A stretch of 64,000 bases of DNA, from the NCBI RefSeq assembly GCF_001580535.1, contig NZ_LHZA01000149.1:1-64000 (forward strand), read 5' to 3'. Under the pieces are notes generated by a model. That model made no database searches. It saw nothing but the letters and a program-made list of their open reading frames with translations, and was not told the DNA's origin. Shown here in pieces: positions 38,501 to 46,292 of the stretch (position 1 is its first letter; every line of letters starts with the position of its first letter). The position numbers and the translations under genes were made by a program. The stretch comes from Acetobacter cerevisiae. Its GTDB lineage: Bacteria; Pseudomonadota; Alphaproteobacteria; Acetobacterales; Acetobacteraceae.

Positions 38501-38659
38501 CAGTTCCAGCAGAACGGGCACGCTATTTTCCCAAAACGAGGCGTTCAGGGCATCCTGCAGGGAGACTTTGAGGACAGGCGACGGGGGAGGAGCCGGAACA
38601 GGTTCTGGCTGCGGTGTTTCCGTTGCGATGGAAACCTCTTCCGTATGCTCTAAATCCAT
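32594..38659 (-). CDS. Giant DUF4011-helicase-nuclease-DUF3320 protein, Hhe-like antiphage candidate
   Basis: A 2021-residue single-gene protein. In order: a Pro-rich N-terminus and beta-sandwich-like region (about 1-150); a transglutaminase/papain-like block with RLATCLDTTVLFAACLEAVG near 240 and a candidate His in TQGHAFTGFW near 270; a DUF4011-type segment (RWCNRLLDMSGRNRLLNLP near 405); a split superfamily 1 helicase core with Walker A GPPGTGKSQT near 733, Walker B FDEASQIPTWD near 1370, LSWHYRSRHESLIAFSNQAY and NVAITRARERLIVFGSL; a Vsr/MTES_1575-like nuclease near 1690-1740 with a VDLG acidic residue and VECDGATYH; and a DUF3320-like tail from about 1860. This matches the architecture described as the DUF4011-helicase-Vsr antiphage protein (Hhe). 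It stands alone, between a glycosidase and a TonB receptor, with no mobile-element genes beside it. Confidence 0.85.
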   Translation of the reverse strand: MDLEHTEEVSIATETPQPEPVPAPPPSPVLKVSLQDALNASFWENSVPVLLELALRNETDRSFSQIDVTVSSEPPVIRPRVWHLQQVEPGQFRTLKDLDLKLDGAFLSSQTEASRASVTFVATNKETGEELTRHTADVRVLARNEWGGLSGIPDILAAFVLPNDPAIARILRSATDILKKEGLSPSLEGYQGTKERVWQQAQAIWCAVCQLDLAYINPPASFIDHGQRVRLPSQIGEERLATCLDTTVLFAACLEAVGIRPVIVLTQGHAFTGFWLAKLDAGVSVMQDLPAVRNRLKLQDLAVFETTLVTAGRKPSFSVACEKGEANLRHAGEDEDNTFREIIDIHRARLRRIHPLSCTLPTAPTEDQPDAEEPEAALPVFEAAPALREDPLDAEEDKPATPADRLQRWCNRLLDMSGRNRLLNLPRSDKQLIVIDCPNASELENHLAAMRAGRLTKPLRFCPRPDMMDEDDPRQASLHHERYHEDAARAYAEEALERNELLVSRKENQLQAALTELYRRARAAEHEGGSNVLFLTIGALAWTAEGRDKPFLAPLILIPVILERPSIKSGFVLRAHPDESRINATLLEMLQADYDLRFPALEGQTLPEDESGLDVERILELFRVGLRAVPGWEVRDYVTLTTLSFAKFLMWKDLQERSDKLRTSEVATRLLDGITAEDTEAAPLSRFFEVDGSLDEALIKADLICPMEADSSQLKAVARAASGESFVLIGPPGTGKSQTIANIIANTLAQNRTILFVAEKRTALEVVRNRLKQIGLAEFCLDLFSPKASKLAVLGQLEAAQTVLENFSPDEWAHNRQQLDQIRAELNNYVVVLHQKWRNGWTAYRAIGVTLRADDAQTLVIPLSWPDCNAHTAQDYQTLADTAENIASLYERIGDVVQSPKLAGLEHVEWSPIWEGRLLDAVTAALASLSRLRTTAEEAAHALGLEASDLSLRRLRQMSILCTRLLKPEACAWAFPDTSQQTLNTLLAEKTPIARHAQLKGELRTDWKPEVLTLPLESMVQEWQESKEKWIFARSKIQKTLRKKLENHTSTLPDECEDDLVRLAEIQALEKRLKDAPHHAVVGPVWQGLDTDFSTIEAMHAWGAETRSALAACAGDTAALLSARTHLNALLRDGMDLLRTGGPVNHTLKAFQDALTECLTSLEALGTLSGSDGLALVESSQKTWPDAMTETLQAWKQSARDLRDWCSWKHACQDAVRLGLTPLIAAIEHGLVASHDVTRVFEANYARWWVRFAIDQSPLLRGFVAATHEKQIERFRTLDRNLMEMSVKLIRSQLAGQIPDARSRQTDPEYKVLTRELAKKMQHLPIRQLAEKMPTALRRLTPCLMMSPLSVAQYLPADATAFDLVIFDEASQIPTWDAIGAIGRGKQVIVVGDPKQLPPTDFFNRTASDTDEVMETQTCDLESILDECLGAGVPPVNLSWHYRSRHESLIAFSNQAYYGGQLITFPSPVTKDQAVSFRFVPGGVYMRGAGRTNPVEARAVVAEALRLLQDGSERSLGIVTFNSDQQTLITDLMDKARSEDPALERFFSDEAAEPVLIRNLENVQGEERDIMLFSLTYGPDQAGKITLNFGPLNRDGGERRLNVAITRARERLIVFGSLHGDQIDIARTQAVGVHDLRKFLTFAEHGATALAGLHEGSVGDFDSDFEKEVAALLRLKGWQVVPQIGVSGFRVDLGVVDPDRPTTFLAGVECDGATYHRSATARDRDRLRQAVLENLGWTILRIWSTDWWTNAQRECDRLDKALQALLTQTREKRTAQEEEERARAALLPAATDPAEAQEAALSQDDAGNTERASTHPDSSAGGGTPSDEPGLYARAPEHVSSQTAPVLPIIEPEVSEPLPDAVPDQALFFKETYTPTLIRLIQQEANRHGPVREDLLVQSVSRQHGFARAGREIRERVQGLIPASLPRTREDVGTFIWPENLSPDAPLPFKAPAPQETLDPATVPLAMLVSLAKTLLVTGLPDEELIATMRKACGMGRMGAATRARFEAALARSRGAEDGIA

Positions 38660-38736
38660 GTGTCATCTCTCCAGAACTCAGTTTGCAGGGCCGGAAGCCA
38701 CGCAAAAATCTCTGGCGTTGTTATGGGGCCTGACGG

Positions 38737-38774
38737 GACAAAATGTAAGGGACATTTGCAGAACAAATTTTGTC
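38737..38774. promoter_or_regulatory. Interleaved inverted repeats upstream of the giant helicase-nuclease gene
   Basis: GACAAAAT (38737-38744) and ATTTTGTC (38767-38774) form a perfect 8-bp inverted repeat. Inside it, AAATGT-AAGGG-ACATTT (38741-38757) forms a second one. They lie about 80-115 bases ahead of the helicase gene start, in the only stretch that can hold its promoter (38660-38836). Confidence 0.35.
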
Positions 38775-38836
38775 TGGTGAATAAAATAGCCTCATTATCA
38801 AGCGCTTGGAACGTCATCCCCCGGCGCTGAGTGGGA

Positions 38837-41125
38837 TCAGAACTGGATCACAGCAGTCAGGTATCCAGCCCGTCTTTGCCCGTATTGCGACATAAAAACC
38901 CCCAGACCACTGCCATTCCGGATCTGGTAGCGTTCATCAAACAGGTTCATGACATCCACGCGCAGTTTCAGCCCTTTGAGGGGGCGGATGTTTTTGAAGG
39001 TGTGCTCATACCCGATATTGATGATGTGATAGCTGGGCTGCTTTTCAGTATTGGCAAAGCCTGAGCGCAGACCATAGCCATACAGGAAGTCCACATAGGC
39101 TTTGTTGCCTGTCCAGCCATAAGAGGCGCCTGCGCTGGATGTAAATTCGCCTTCATGGTCCAGCTTGATGGCGTGGGTCCTGATATAGGCCAGCTCATCA
39201 GCCGGAAACTGATACTGCGCGGAGTTCACGTCTTTGGCCGCAGTATTCACAAAGGAAAAATTTCCGAAAACCGTCAAGCCTTTGTAATGGTAATTTCCCC
39301 CAAATTCCGCGCCGTAAACCTTGCCTGTTCTGTAGCTGAAGGGGGTGAGAATAACCGCACGCCCAAACTGCCCGAGGTCTCCAAGATTTCTGGCCTGTTT
39401 GTAAAAGCCGTCTACTGTGATGGAGAGCCCCTGCGCAAAACGATGAGACAGACCAATATCGAAATAATTTGACCGCTCGACCTTCGTGGCTGTCGCGTTG
39501 AAATTTTCCGGGGAATTGGTGGTGCCCGCAAATTTCAGCAGAGTGGACTGGCCAATATACTGGGCTGTGGGTGGCGCGAAGTAGCGTGAATAGCCAAAAT
39601 GCACGGTGGTGGACCGGTCAACCTCCCAGACCAGATTAGCGCGGGGACTGGCTTGTCCTTCATGGTCGAAAGAGGCTTCAAACCGGTCATAACGCACGCC
39701 ATAATTAAGTGTCACGCCTTTCAGAAGTTTCCATTCATCCTGAAGATAAGCGCCAGCCTCTGCGGCCCAGTTGCCGCTATTATCCTGAATGGATGTGGGA
39801 TGCGAGGAGGTCTGGAAGCCAGCCTCATCAACCGGCAGGACATCCGTGCGCGTCCACAATTTTTCAGACGTATATTGGCCCAGCACGCCAAAACGGATGG
39901 TGTGCGTCTTGAGGGCTTCATAAGAGGCATCAAACTGAAGGCCGCCTGTGGTGAAGGTATTGTTTTCCTTTTCCGCCACGCCCTGAAACACCATATCCCG
40001 CACCGGGTCCGGCGTGTAATGAATGCCGCCGTAACGGAAATAGGGAGAGATCTGGTAATTCAGCCTGTTCCCGGTTTTCTGGTAAGAGAGAACGACATAG
40101 TAATTCTGTTCATTCTGCCGGTCATTCACGTCCTGAGAGTGCACATCGGCTACATTCTGAATGGCGTATAGCTTGGGAAGGCCGGCTGCATTGGGGATTT
40201 CAAAATTTGCATCGGAAACGCTGGTTAGCAGACTGAGGCGGCTTGTGTCATCAAAATGGTAGGACGCGTAGCCAAAGGCTTTTCCCTGCTCAGTCACATC
40301 ATGTGTGGCGCGAAAAGCCGGGGTAGGGTTTTCAATCCCAATGTTATTCCGGTTGAATGACCCTGAGACGAAATACTCCCATTGCCCCTTGCTGCCGCCA
40401 ACCTGAAAAGACGGGTTGAAGCTGTTATAGCTACCGCCATACAGAGAGATTTCCCGGTTCTTCAGAGAACTGCCTGATTTGGCCGTAACATCCACAATTC
40501 CCGCAGTCCGAAAGCCGAACTGAGCGGGCAGGGTGCCGGTCATTAGTGTGACAGAGTCAATAATCCGGGTATCCAGCTCCTGCCCAAACCCGTTCAGACC
40601 CTCCGGCAACAGAACGCCGTTAATCCGGTAGGTCAGACCGCCATGCTCGCCCCGAACATGCTCTTCCCCAAATGAATCCATCACCACGCCGGGCATGCGG
40701 AGCAGCACCTGATTAAAGGCTGCGTTCTCTCCCCCCGGTGTCGTATTAATCTGCGCCTGCCCCATACGATAGGCGACGGCCCCCAGATTCGGCGCAATGC
40801 GCGCGCGTGCAGAATTGAACGCTGCATGGACTGTGACAGCTTCTGTTTTACCTGTCGCGACATCCATCCTTTGCTGCTGCGTATGCTTGGCCTGTGCCGT
40901 TTTATGCTGCTCTGACACAGGCAGAACGCCGGGAGGAGGGGTGCCAGCTTTCAGATGCTCCGATGTTTTACTATGCCCGACGTGGAGAGCGGGCAGGGTT
41001 TCCGCATAGCTCTGCGCAACCGGAAGTGCGCACCATAACGCCAGCGCAGCATAGGGGACTGATTTTACGGCACGCGGCAAAATCGGACATGATTTACCGT
41101 TTGCGTTATAACTAACAAGATCCAT
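38837..41125 (-). CDS. TonB-dependent receptor, probable manganese-regulated (MnoP-like role)
   Basis: An outer-membrane receptor of about 762 residues. The signal peptide core AALALWCALPVAQSYA is followed by a plug with LLRMPGVVMDSFGEEHVRGE near residues 140-160, TYRINGVLLPEGLNG, SVTLMTGTLPAQFGFRTAG, and a barrel ending in AVIQF. The start is uncertain: ATG 41125 lies next to the -10 element, so a TTG at 41077 giving a compact signal peptide is possible. The gene follows mntH by 105 bp on the same strand and has an MntR-box-like operator over its own promoter. By analogy with manganese outer-membrane channels coregulated with mntH in rhizobia, it may admit Mn(II) or a Mn chelate. The ligand is inferred from context only. 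Confidence 0.85.
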   Translation of the reverse strand: MDLVSYNANGKSCPILPRAVKSVPYAALALWCALPVAQSYAETLPALHVGHSKTSEHLKAGTPPPGVLPVSEQHKTAQAKHTQQQRMDVATGKTEAVTVHAAFNSARARIAPNLGAVAYRMGQAQINTTPGGENAAFNQVLLRMPGVVMDSFGEEHVRGEHGGLTYRINGVLLPEGLNGFGQELDTRIIDSVTLMTGTLPAQFGFRTAGIVDVTAKSGSSLKNREISLYGGSYNSFNPSFQVGGSKGQWEYFVSGSFNRNNIGIENPTPAFRATHDVTEQGKAFGYASYHFDDTSRLSLLTSVSDANFEIPNAAGLPKLYAIQNVADVHSQDVNDRQNEQNYYVVLSYQKTGNRLNYQISPYFRYGGIHYTPDPVRDMVFQGVAEKENNTFTTGGLQFDASYEALKTHTIRFGVLGQYTSEKLWTRTDVLPVDEAGFQTSSHPTSIQDNSGNWAAEAGAYLQDEWKLLKGVTLNYGVRYDRFEASFDHEGQASPRANLVWEVDRSTTVHFGYSRYFAPPTAQYIGQSTLLKFAGTTNSPENFNATATKVERSNYFDIGLSHRFAQGLSITVDGFYKQARNLGDLGQFGRAVILTPFSYRTGKVYGAEFGGNYHYKGLTVFGNFSFVNTAAKDVNSAQYQFPADELAYIRTHAIKLDHEGEFTSSAGASYGWTGNKAYVDFLYGYGLRSGFANTEKQPSYHIINIGYEHTFKNIRPLKGLKLRVDVMNLFDERYQIRNGSGLGVFMSQYGQRRAGYLTAVIQF

Positions 41126-41128
41126 TTT

Positions 41129-41148
41129 ATCATAGCATTTGCTATATT
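41129..41148 (-). promoter_or_regulatory. MntR-box-like operator over the TonB receptor promoter
   Basis: On the minus strand the site reads AATATAGCAAATGCTATGAT, with perfect ATAGCA/TGCTAT arms. It matches the enterobacterial MntR box (AACATAGC-N4-GCTATGTT) at nearly every fixed position. The near-consensus -10 hexamer TATGAT overlaps its downstream arm, so a bound regulator would block transcription of the receptor. mntR itself is encoded 1.6 kb away. Confidence 0.72.
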
Positions 41149-41230
41149 GAGAGCTAAACTGAAGCACCTTGTGCGTCTCTTTCGCAGGCAAAAAGTCAGA
41201 AGGAAGCAGACAGAAAGAAGAGGGAGCGCG

Positions 41231-42586
41231 TTACCCGCACACCGTGTCATAAAGTAGTTTGAAATTCAGGATCAGGATCAGACCTGCCACACCCCATGAA
41301 AGAAACGAGGCAGGGCGAGAGAGCGCAAACTCCCCCATTTTCTGGCGATCCGACACAAACCAGACGAGCGGGATTACCGCAAAGGGAAGCTGCATGGAGA
41401 GGACGATCTGACTGAATACCAGCAGATCTCCGGTCCCTTTAGAGCCCCATAACAGCGTGACCAGAATAACCGGCAGAATAGCCAGTCCACGCGTCAGCAA
41501 CCGTCGTGCCCACGGCGCCATGCGGAGGTGCAGAAACCCTTCCATGACAATCTGCCCGGCCAGCGTGCCGGTCACGGTCGAATTGGTGCCCGCCGCCAGA
41601 AGGGCTACGGCAAATAGCGTAGATGCAATACCAAGTCCGAGAAGGGGGGAGATCAGCTTGTAAGCCTGATCAATCTCCGCAACATCCTGATGTCCGGTAG
41701 TATGGAAGGCCGCAGCCGCAACAATCAGGATGCCTGCGTTCACAAACAGAGCGAGCATCAGGGCGATGGTGCTGTCCAGCGTGGCCCAGCGAATAGCTTC
41801 CCGCCTGCCAGCAGATGTCCGAGCATAGGTACGGGTCTGCACCAGTGCGGAGTGCAGATAGAGATTGTGCGGCATGACCGTAGCGCCGACGATGCCGATG
41901 GCGACATAGAGCATTTGTGGGTTGGTCAGAATAACCGGGGAGGGGATGAAGCCCTTCATAATGGCCGCAACTGGCGGAGCGGCGGCAGCAATCTGGAACG
42001 CAAAACACACGGCAATCAGGCTGAGCAACGCCATGACAAATGCCTCCAGCCACCGGAAACCCAGACGCATCAACAGCAACAGCACAATGGCATCGAGCGC
42101 AGAAAGACAAGCTCCCAGCAGGAGCGGCATGCCGAAGAGCAGTTGAAGCGCTATGGCGGTCCCAATCACTTCGGCCAGATCGCATGCGATAATCGCAACC
42201 TCACAAGCCAGCCAGAGCAGAATGTTCACATTCCGCGGAAAATAAGCCCGGCAAGCCTGCGCAAGATCATGCCCTGTCGCAATCCCCAATCGGGCGGCGA
42301 GGGATTGCAGCAAAATGGCCATCAGGTTGGACAGCATGATGACGGACAGCAGCGTAAAGCCAAACTGCGCCCCACCGGCCAGGTCGGTCGCCCAGTTGCC
42401 AGGATCCATATAGCCGACGGACACCATGTAACCCGGCCCCACAAACGCCAGAAAGCGCCGCAGTCTGGACGCACCTTCCGGCACCGCAATGGAGGCGTGT
42501 GCTTCGGGCAGACTTAGCCTGCTCTCCTGTGCAGAAAAAACAGAACTCAGGGCTGTACGGAGGTGTGAGGCGGGAGATACGGGCAT
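41231..42586 (-). CDS. mntH: Manganese transporter, Nramp family
   Basis: A 451-residue proton-coupled divalent metal importer with about 11 helices. The metal-binding DPGN motif is in [18 protein letters not shown] near residue 60, and the conserved [15 protein letters not shown] segment is near 235. It is divergent from mntR across about 195 bp and precedes the TonB receptor on its own strand. No strong ribosome site is seen before ATG 42586. Repression by MntR with Mn(II) is expected, although only a poor match to the box (around 42641-42660) is visible in the intergenic region. Confidence 0.93.
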   Translation of the reverse strand: MPVSPASHLRTALSSVFSAQESRLSLPEAHASIAVPEGASRLRRFLAFVGPGYMVSVGYMDPGNWATDLAGGAQFGFTLLSVIMLSNLMAILLQSLAARLGIATGHDLAQACRAYFPRNVNILLWLACEVAIIACDLAEVIGTAIALQLLFGMPLLLGACLSALDAIVLLLLMRLGFRWLEAFVMALLSLIAVCFAFQIAAAAPPVAAIMKGFIPSPVILTNPQMLYVAIGIVGATVMPHNLYLHSALVQTRTYARTSAGRREAIRWATLDSTIALMLALFVNAGILIVAAAAFHTTGHQDVAEIDQAYKLISPLLGLGIASTLFAVALLAAGTNSTVTGTLAGQIVMEGFLHLRMAPWARRLLTRGLAILPVILVTLLWGSKGTGDLLVFSQIVLSMQLPFAVIPLVWFVSDRQKMGEFALSRPASFLSWGVAGLILILNFKLLYDTVCG

Positions 42587-42781
42587 GCGATGAAGGGCTT
42601 TATCGAAAAGTGATTTCGAACATTACAAACGGATTCCAGAAATATGCAATAGGTTATAAGGTAAAGTCTTTGCGTTTTTGTGGCGCGCCAGAACCCAAAC
42701 CACCTCGGCGTGAAGATGCTTTTGCTGAGGGACCGAATTCGCTATAGCTCCCTCACCATGCTGTTACGCGGAGATCCTCAG

Positions 42782-43237
42782 GTGAAAGAACGCCAGCCCG
42801 TCATGCCGGATGTTGAAAGCCAGAGTGAGGGCTTTCGGCATGCACGGGAGGCACGACGCAATGTTCTGATTGAGGACTATGTCGAACTGATTGATGACCT
42901 GCTGACAGAAGGGCAGGAGGCCCGGCAGGTCGATATTGCTGACCGGCTCGGGGTCTCTCAGCCGACAGTCGCCAAAATGCTGGTCCGTCTGGAAGCGGAG
43001 GGGTTTGTCACCCGCAAACCCTATCGCGGCGTATTTTTGACTGAGACTGGCGTTGCGCTGGCGGAAACTGTCCGGGCGCGGCATCAGCTGGTGGAAGAGT
43101 TTCTGCTTGCCCTTGGGGTGGATGCCGTCACAGCCCGTCTGGATGCCGAGGGCATGGAGCATTTTGTGAGTGATGCCACGCTGGAAGCGTTCCGCAGGGC
43201 GTTAAAAACCGGAACGCTGAAGCCGAAGCAATTTTAA
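42782..43237 (+). CDS. mntR: Manganese-responsive repressor MntR (DtxR family)
   Basis: A 151-residue regulator. The winged helix is [20 protein letters not shown] near residues 48-68, followed by the wing [16 protein letters not shown]. The C-terminal metal-binding and dimer region reads [15 protein letters not shown] and [17 protein letters not shown], matching the short E. coli-type MntR of about 155 residues. The frame is open from 42680. GTG 42782 is chosen because GGAG lies eight bases upstream and the length then fits the family. The intergenic region also holds the palindrome GCTATAGC (42741-42748). It probably represses mntH and the TonB receptor in manganese-rich cells. Confidence 0.88.
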   Translation: MKERQPVMPDVESQSEGFRHAREARRNVLIEDYVELIDDLLTEGQEARQVDIADRLGVSQPTVAKMLVRLEAEGFVTRKPYRGVFLTETGVALAETVRARHQLVEEFLLALGVDAVTARLDAEGMEHFVSDATLEAFRRALKTGTLKPKQF

Positions 43238-44854
<1,617 letters not shown>

Positions 44855-44863
44855 ACCTTACCT

Positions 44864-46180
44864 ATGACTCCTTCTGCTCGGCTGGGTGCCTCTATTGATC
44901 TTCTGACAGCTATGGAGGCTGCTCCCAGAAAACCGGCTGACGCCGTTGCCAACAGCTTTTTTCGTGAACGGCGTTATATCGGTGGGGGAGACCGTCGGGC
45001 AGTTTCCGGCATGGTCTGGGAAATCATGCGGGCCTGGCGTCGGCTCGGCTGGTGGCTGACCAAGTGCGGGGCCGATATTACCCCGCGCACTCTTGCCGCC
45101 GCCAACCTTGTGCTCAAGGGCTGGCCTGCGCGGGAAATTGCAGACCTCTTTGCTGAGGGCCGCTTTGCTCCGGGTGCGCTGACCTATGCAGAGCAGGATG
45201 TTGTATCCGCTCTGGCTGGCGGCACGCTGGATAACGCGGATATGCCGCGTGCGGTTCGGCTGGAATTGCCAGACTGGCTTTTGCCGCGTCTGGAAGAAAC
45301 GTTTGGCGATAAGCTGGATGCCGAACTGGCAGCCCTTTCTGAGCCTGCAACGCTGGATCTGCGCGTTAACATCCTCCGCACAAACCGGCGAGATGCGCAA
45401 AATGCGCTGGGGCGTGAAGGGCTACATGCTATCTTAACACCGCTTTCTCCCTGGGGCCTGCGATTGAACGGGCGTCTGCCTGTTACGTCCACCACGCCCT
45501 TCAAGGATGGTCGGATCGAAATTCAGGACGAAGGCAGCCAGCTGGTTGCCGCCATCATGGGGGTGACCCCGGAAATGCGCGTTCTGGATTATTGCGCCGG
45601 GGCCGGTGGCAAGACGCTGGCTATGGCCATGATGATGGAAAACAAAGGACATATTGCTGCGTGCGATGTGTCTGAAGTCCGTCTGGATGGCGCGGTGCGC
45701 CGCCTGCGTCGCGCCGGTGTGCATAATGTAGAACGTCACCTGCTGAAAACCGGGGACAAATGGGCCAAGCGTCGCGCGAAGTCGTTTGACCGCGTGCTGG
45801 TCGATGCACCATGCAGTGGCACAGGCACATGGCGGCGCAATCCTGATGCCCGGTTGCGGATGACGGAACAGGATCTGGAAGAATTGCTGGTCAAGCAGGC
45901 CGAAATTCTGGACAGAGCCTCATCTCTCGTCAAACCGGGCGGTCGGATGGTTTATGCGACCTGTTCCGTGTTGCGGGCAGAAAATGCCAGTCAGGTGGAA
46001 GCCTTCCTGAAACGCCATCCGGATTTCCAGCTTGTGCCGTCAGATAGCACGGCGCTGCCTGAATCCTTGCGCGGCACGTCCATGTTTTCACTGACGCCGT
46101 ATCAGAATGAAACCGATGGTTTTTTTGCTGCCGTGTTAGAGCGCAAGTCGGAACAGGGCGCTGAGACAACAGAGCTTTAA
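44864..46180 (+). CDS. rsmB: 16S rRNA m5C methyltransferase, RsmB/NOP family
   Basis: A 438-residue SAM-dependent RNA cytosine-5 methyltransferase, likely acting on 16S rRNA position 967. An N-terminal NusB-like helical region (about 1-140) precedes a Rossmann domain with LDYCAGAGGKTLAMAMMMEN near 245, VLVDAPCSGTGTWRRNPD near 312 (first catalytic Cys) and VYATCSVLRAEN near 366 (second Cys). It starts 9 bp after guaB and is probably cotranscribed with it. Confidence 0.9.
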   Translation: MTPSARLGASIDLLTAMEAAPRKPADAVANSFFRERRYIGGGDRRAVSGMVWEIMRAWRRLGWWLTKCGADITPRTLAAANLVLKGWPAREIADLFAEGRFAPGALTYAEQDVVSALAGGTLDNADMPRAVRLELPDWLLPRLEETFGDKLDAELAALSEPATLDLRVNILRTNRRDAQNALGREGLHAILTPLSPWGLRLNGRLPVTSTTPFKDGRIEIQDEGSQLVAAIMGVTPEMRVLDYCAGAGGKTLAMAMMMENKGHIAACDVSEVRLDGAVRRLRRAGVHNVERHLLKTGDKWAKRRAKSFDRVLVDAPCSGTGTWRRNPDARLRMTEQDLEELLVKQAEILDRASSLVKPGGRMVYATCSVLRAENASQVEAFLKRHPDFQLVPSDSTALPESLRGTSMFSLTPYQNETDGFFAAVLERKSEQGAETTEL

Positions 46181-46292
46181 GAGTAGATCTGCTCGACAAA
46201 AAATTGAGTATCTAACTTATTAGGCCTGTGCATAATTCATTGCCGTTGTGTCACGCACAGGCGTGAAGCAGGGTTTATTAAGATGGATACCC

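Noticed and set aside
41690..42517. A 275-codon plus-strand frame opposite mntH
   Set aside because: Gln/His/Arg-rich shadow of a conserved Nramp transporter.
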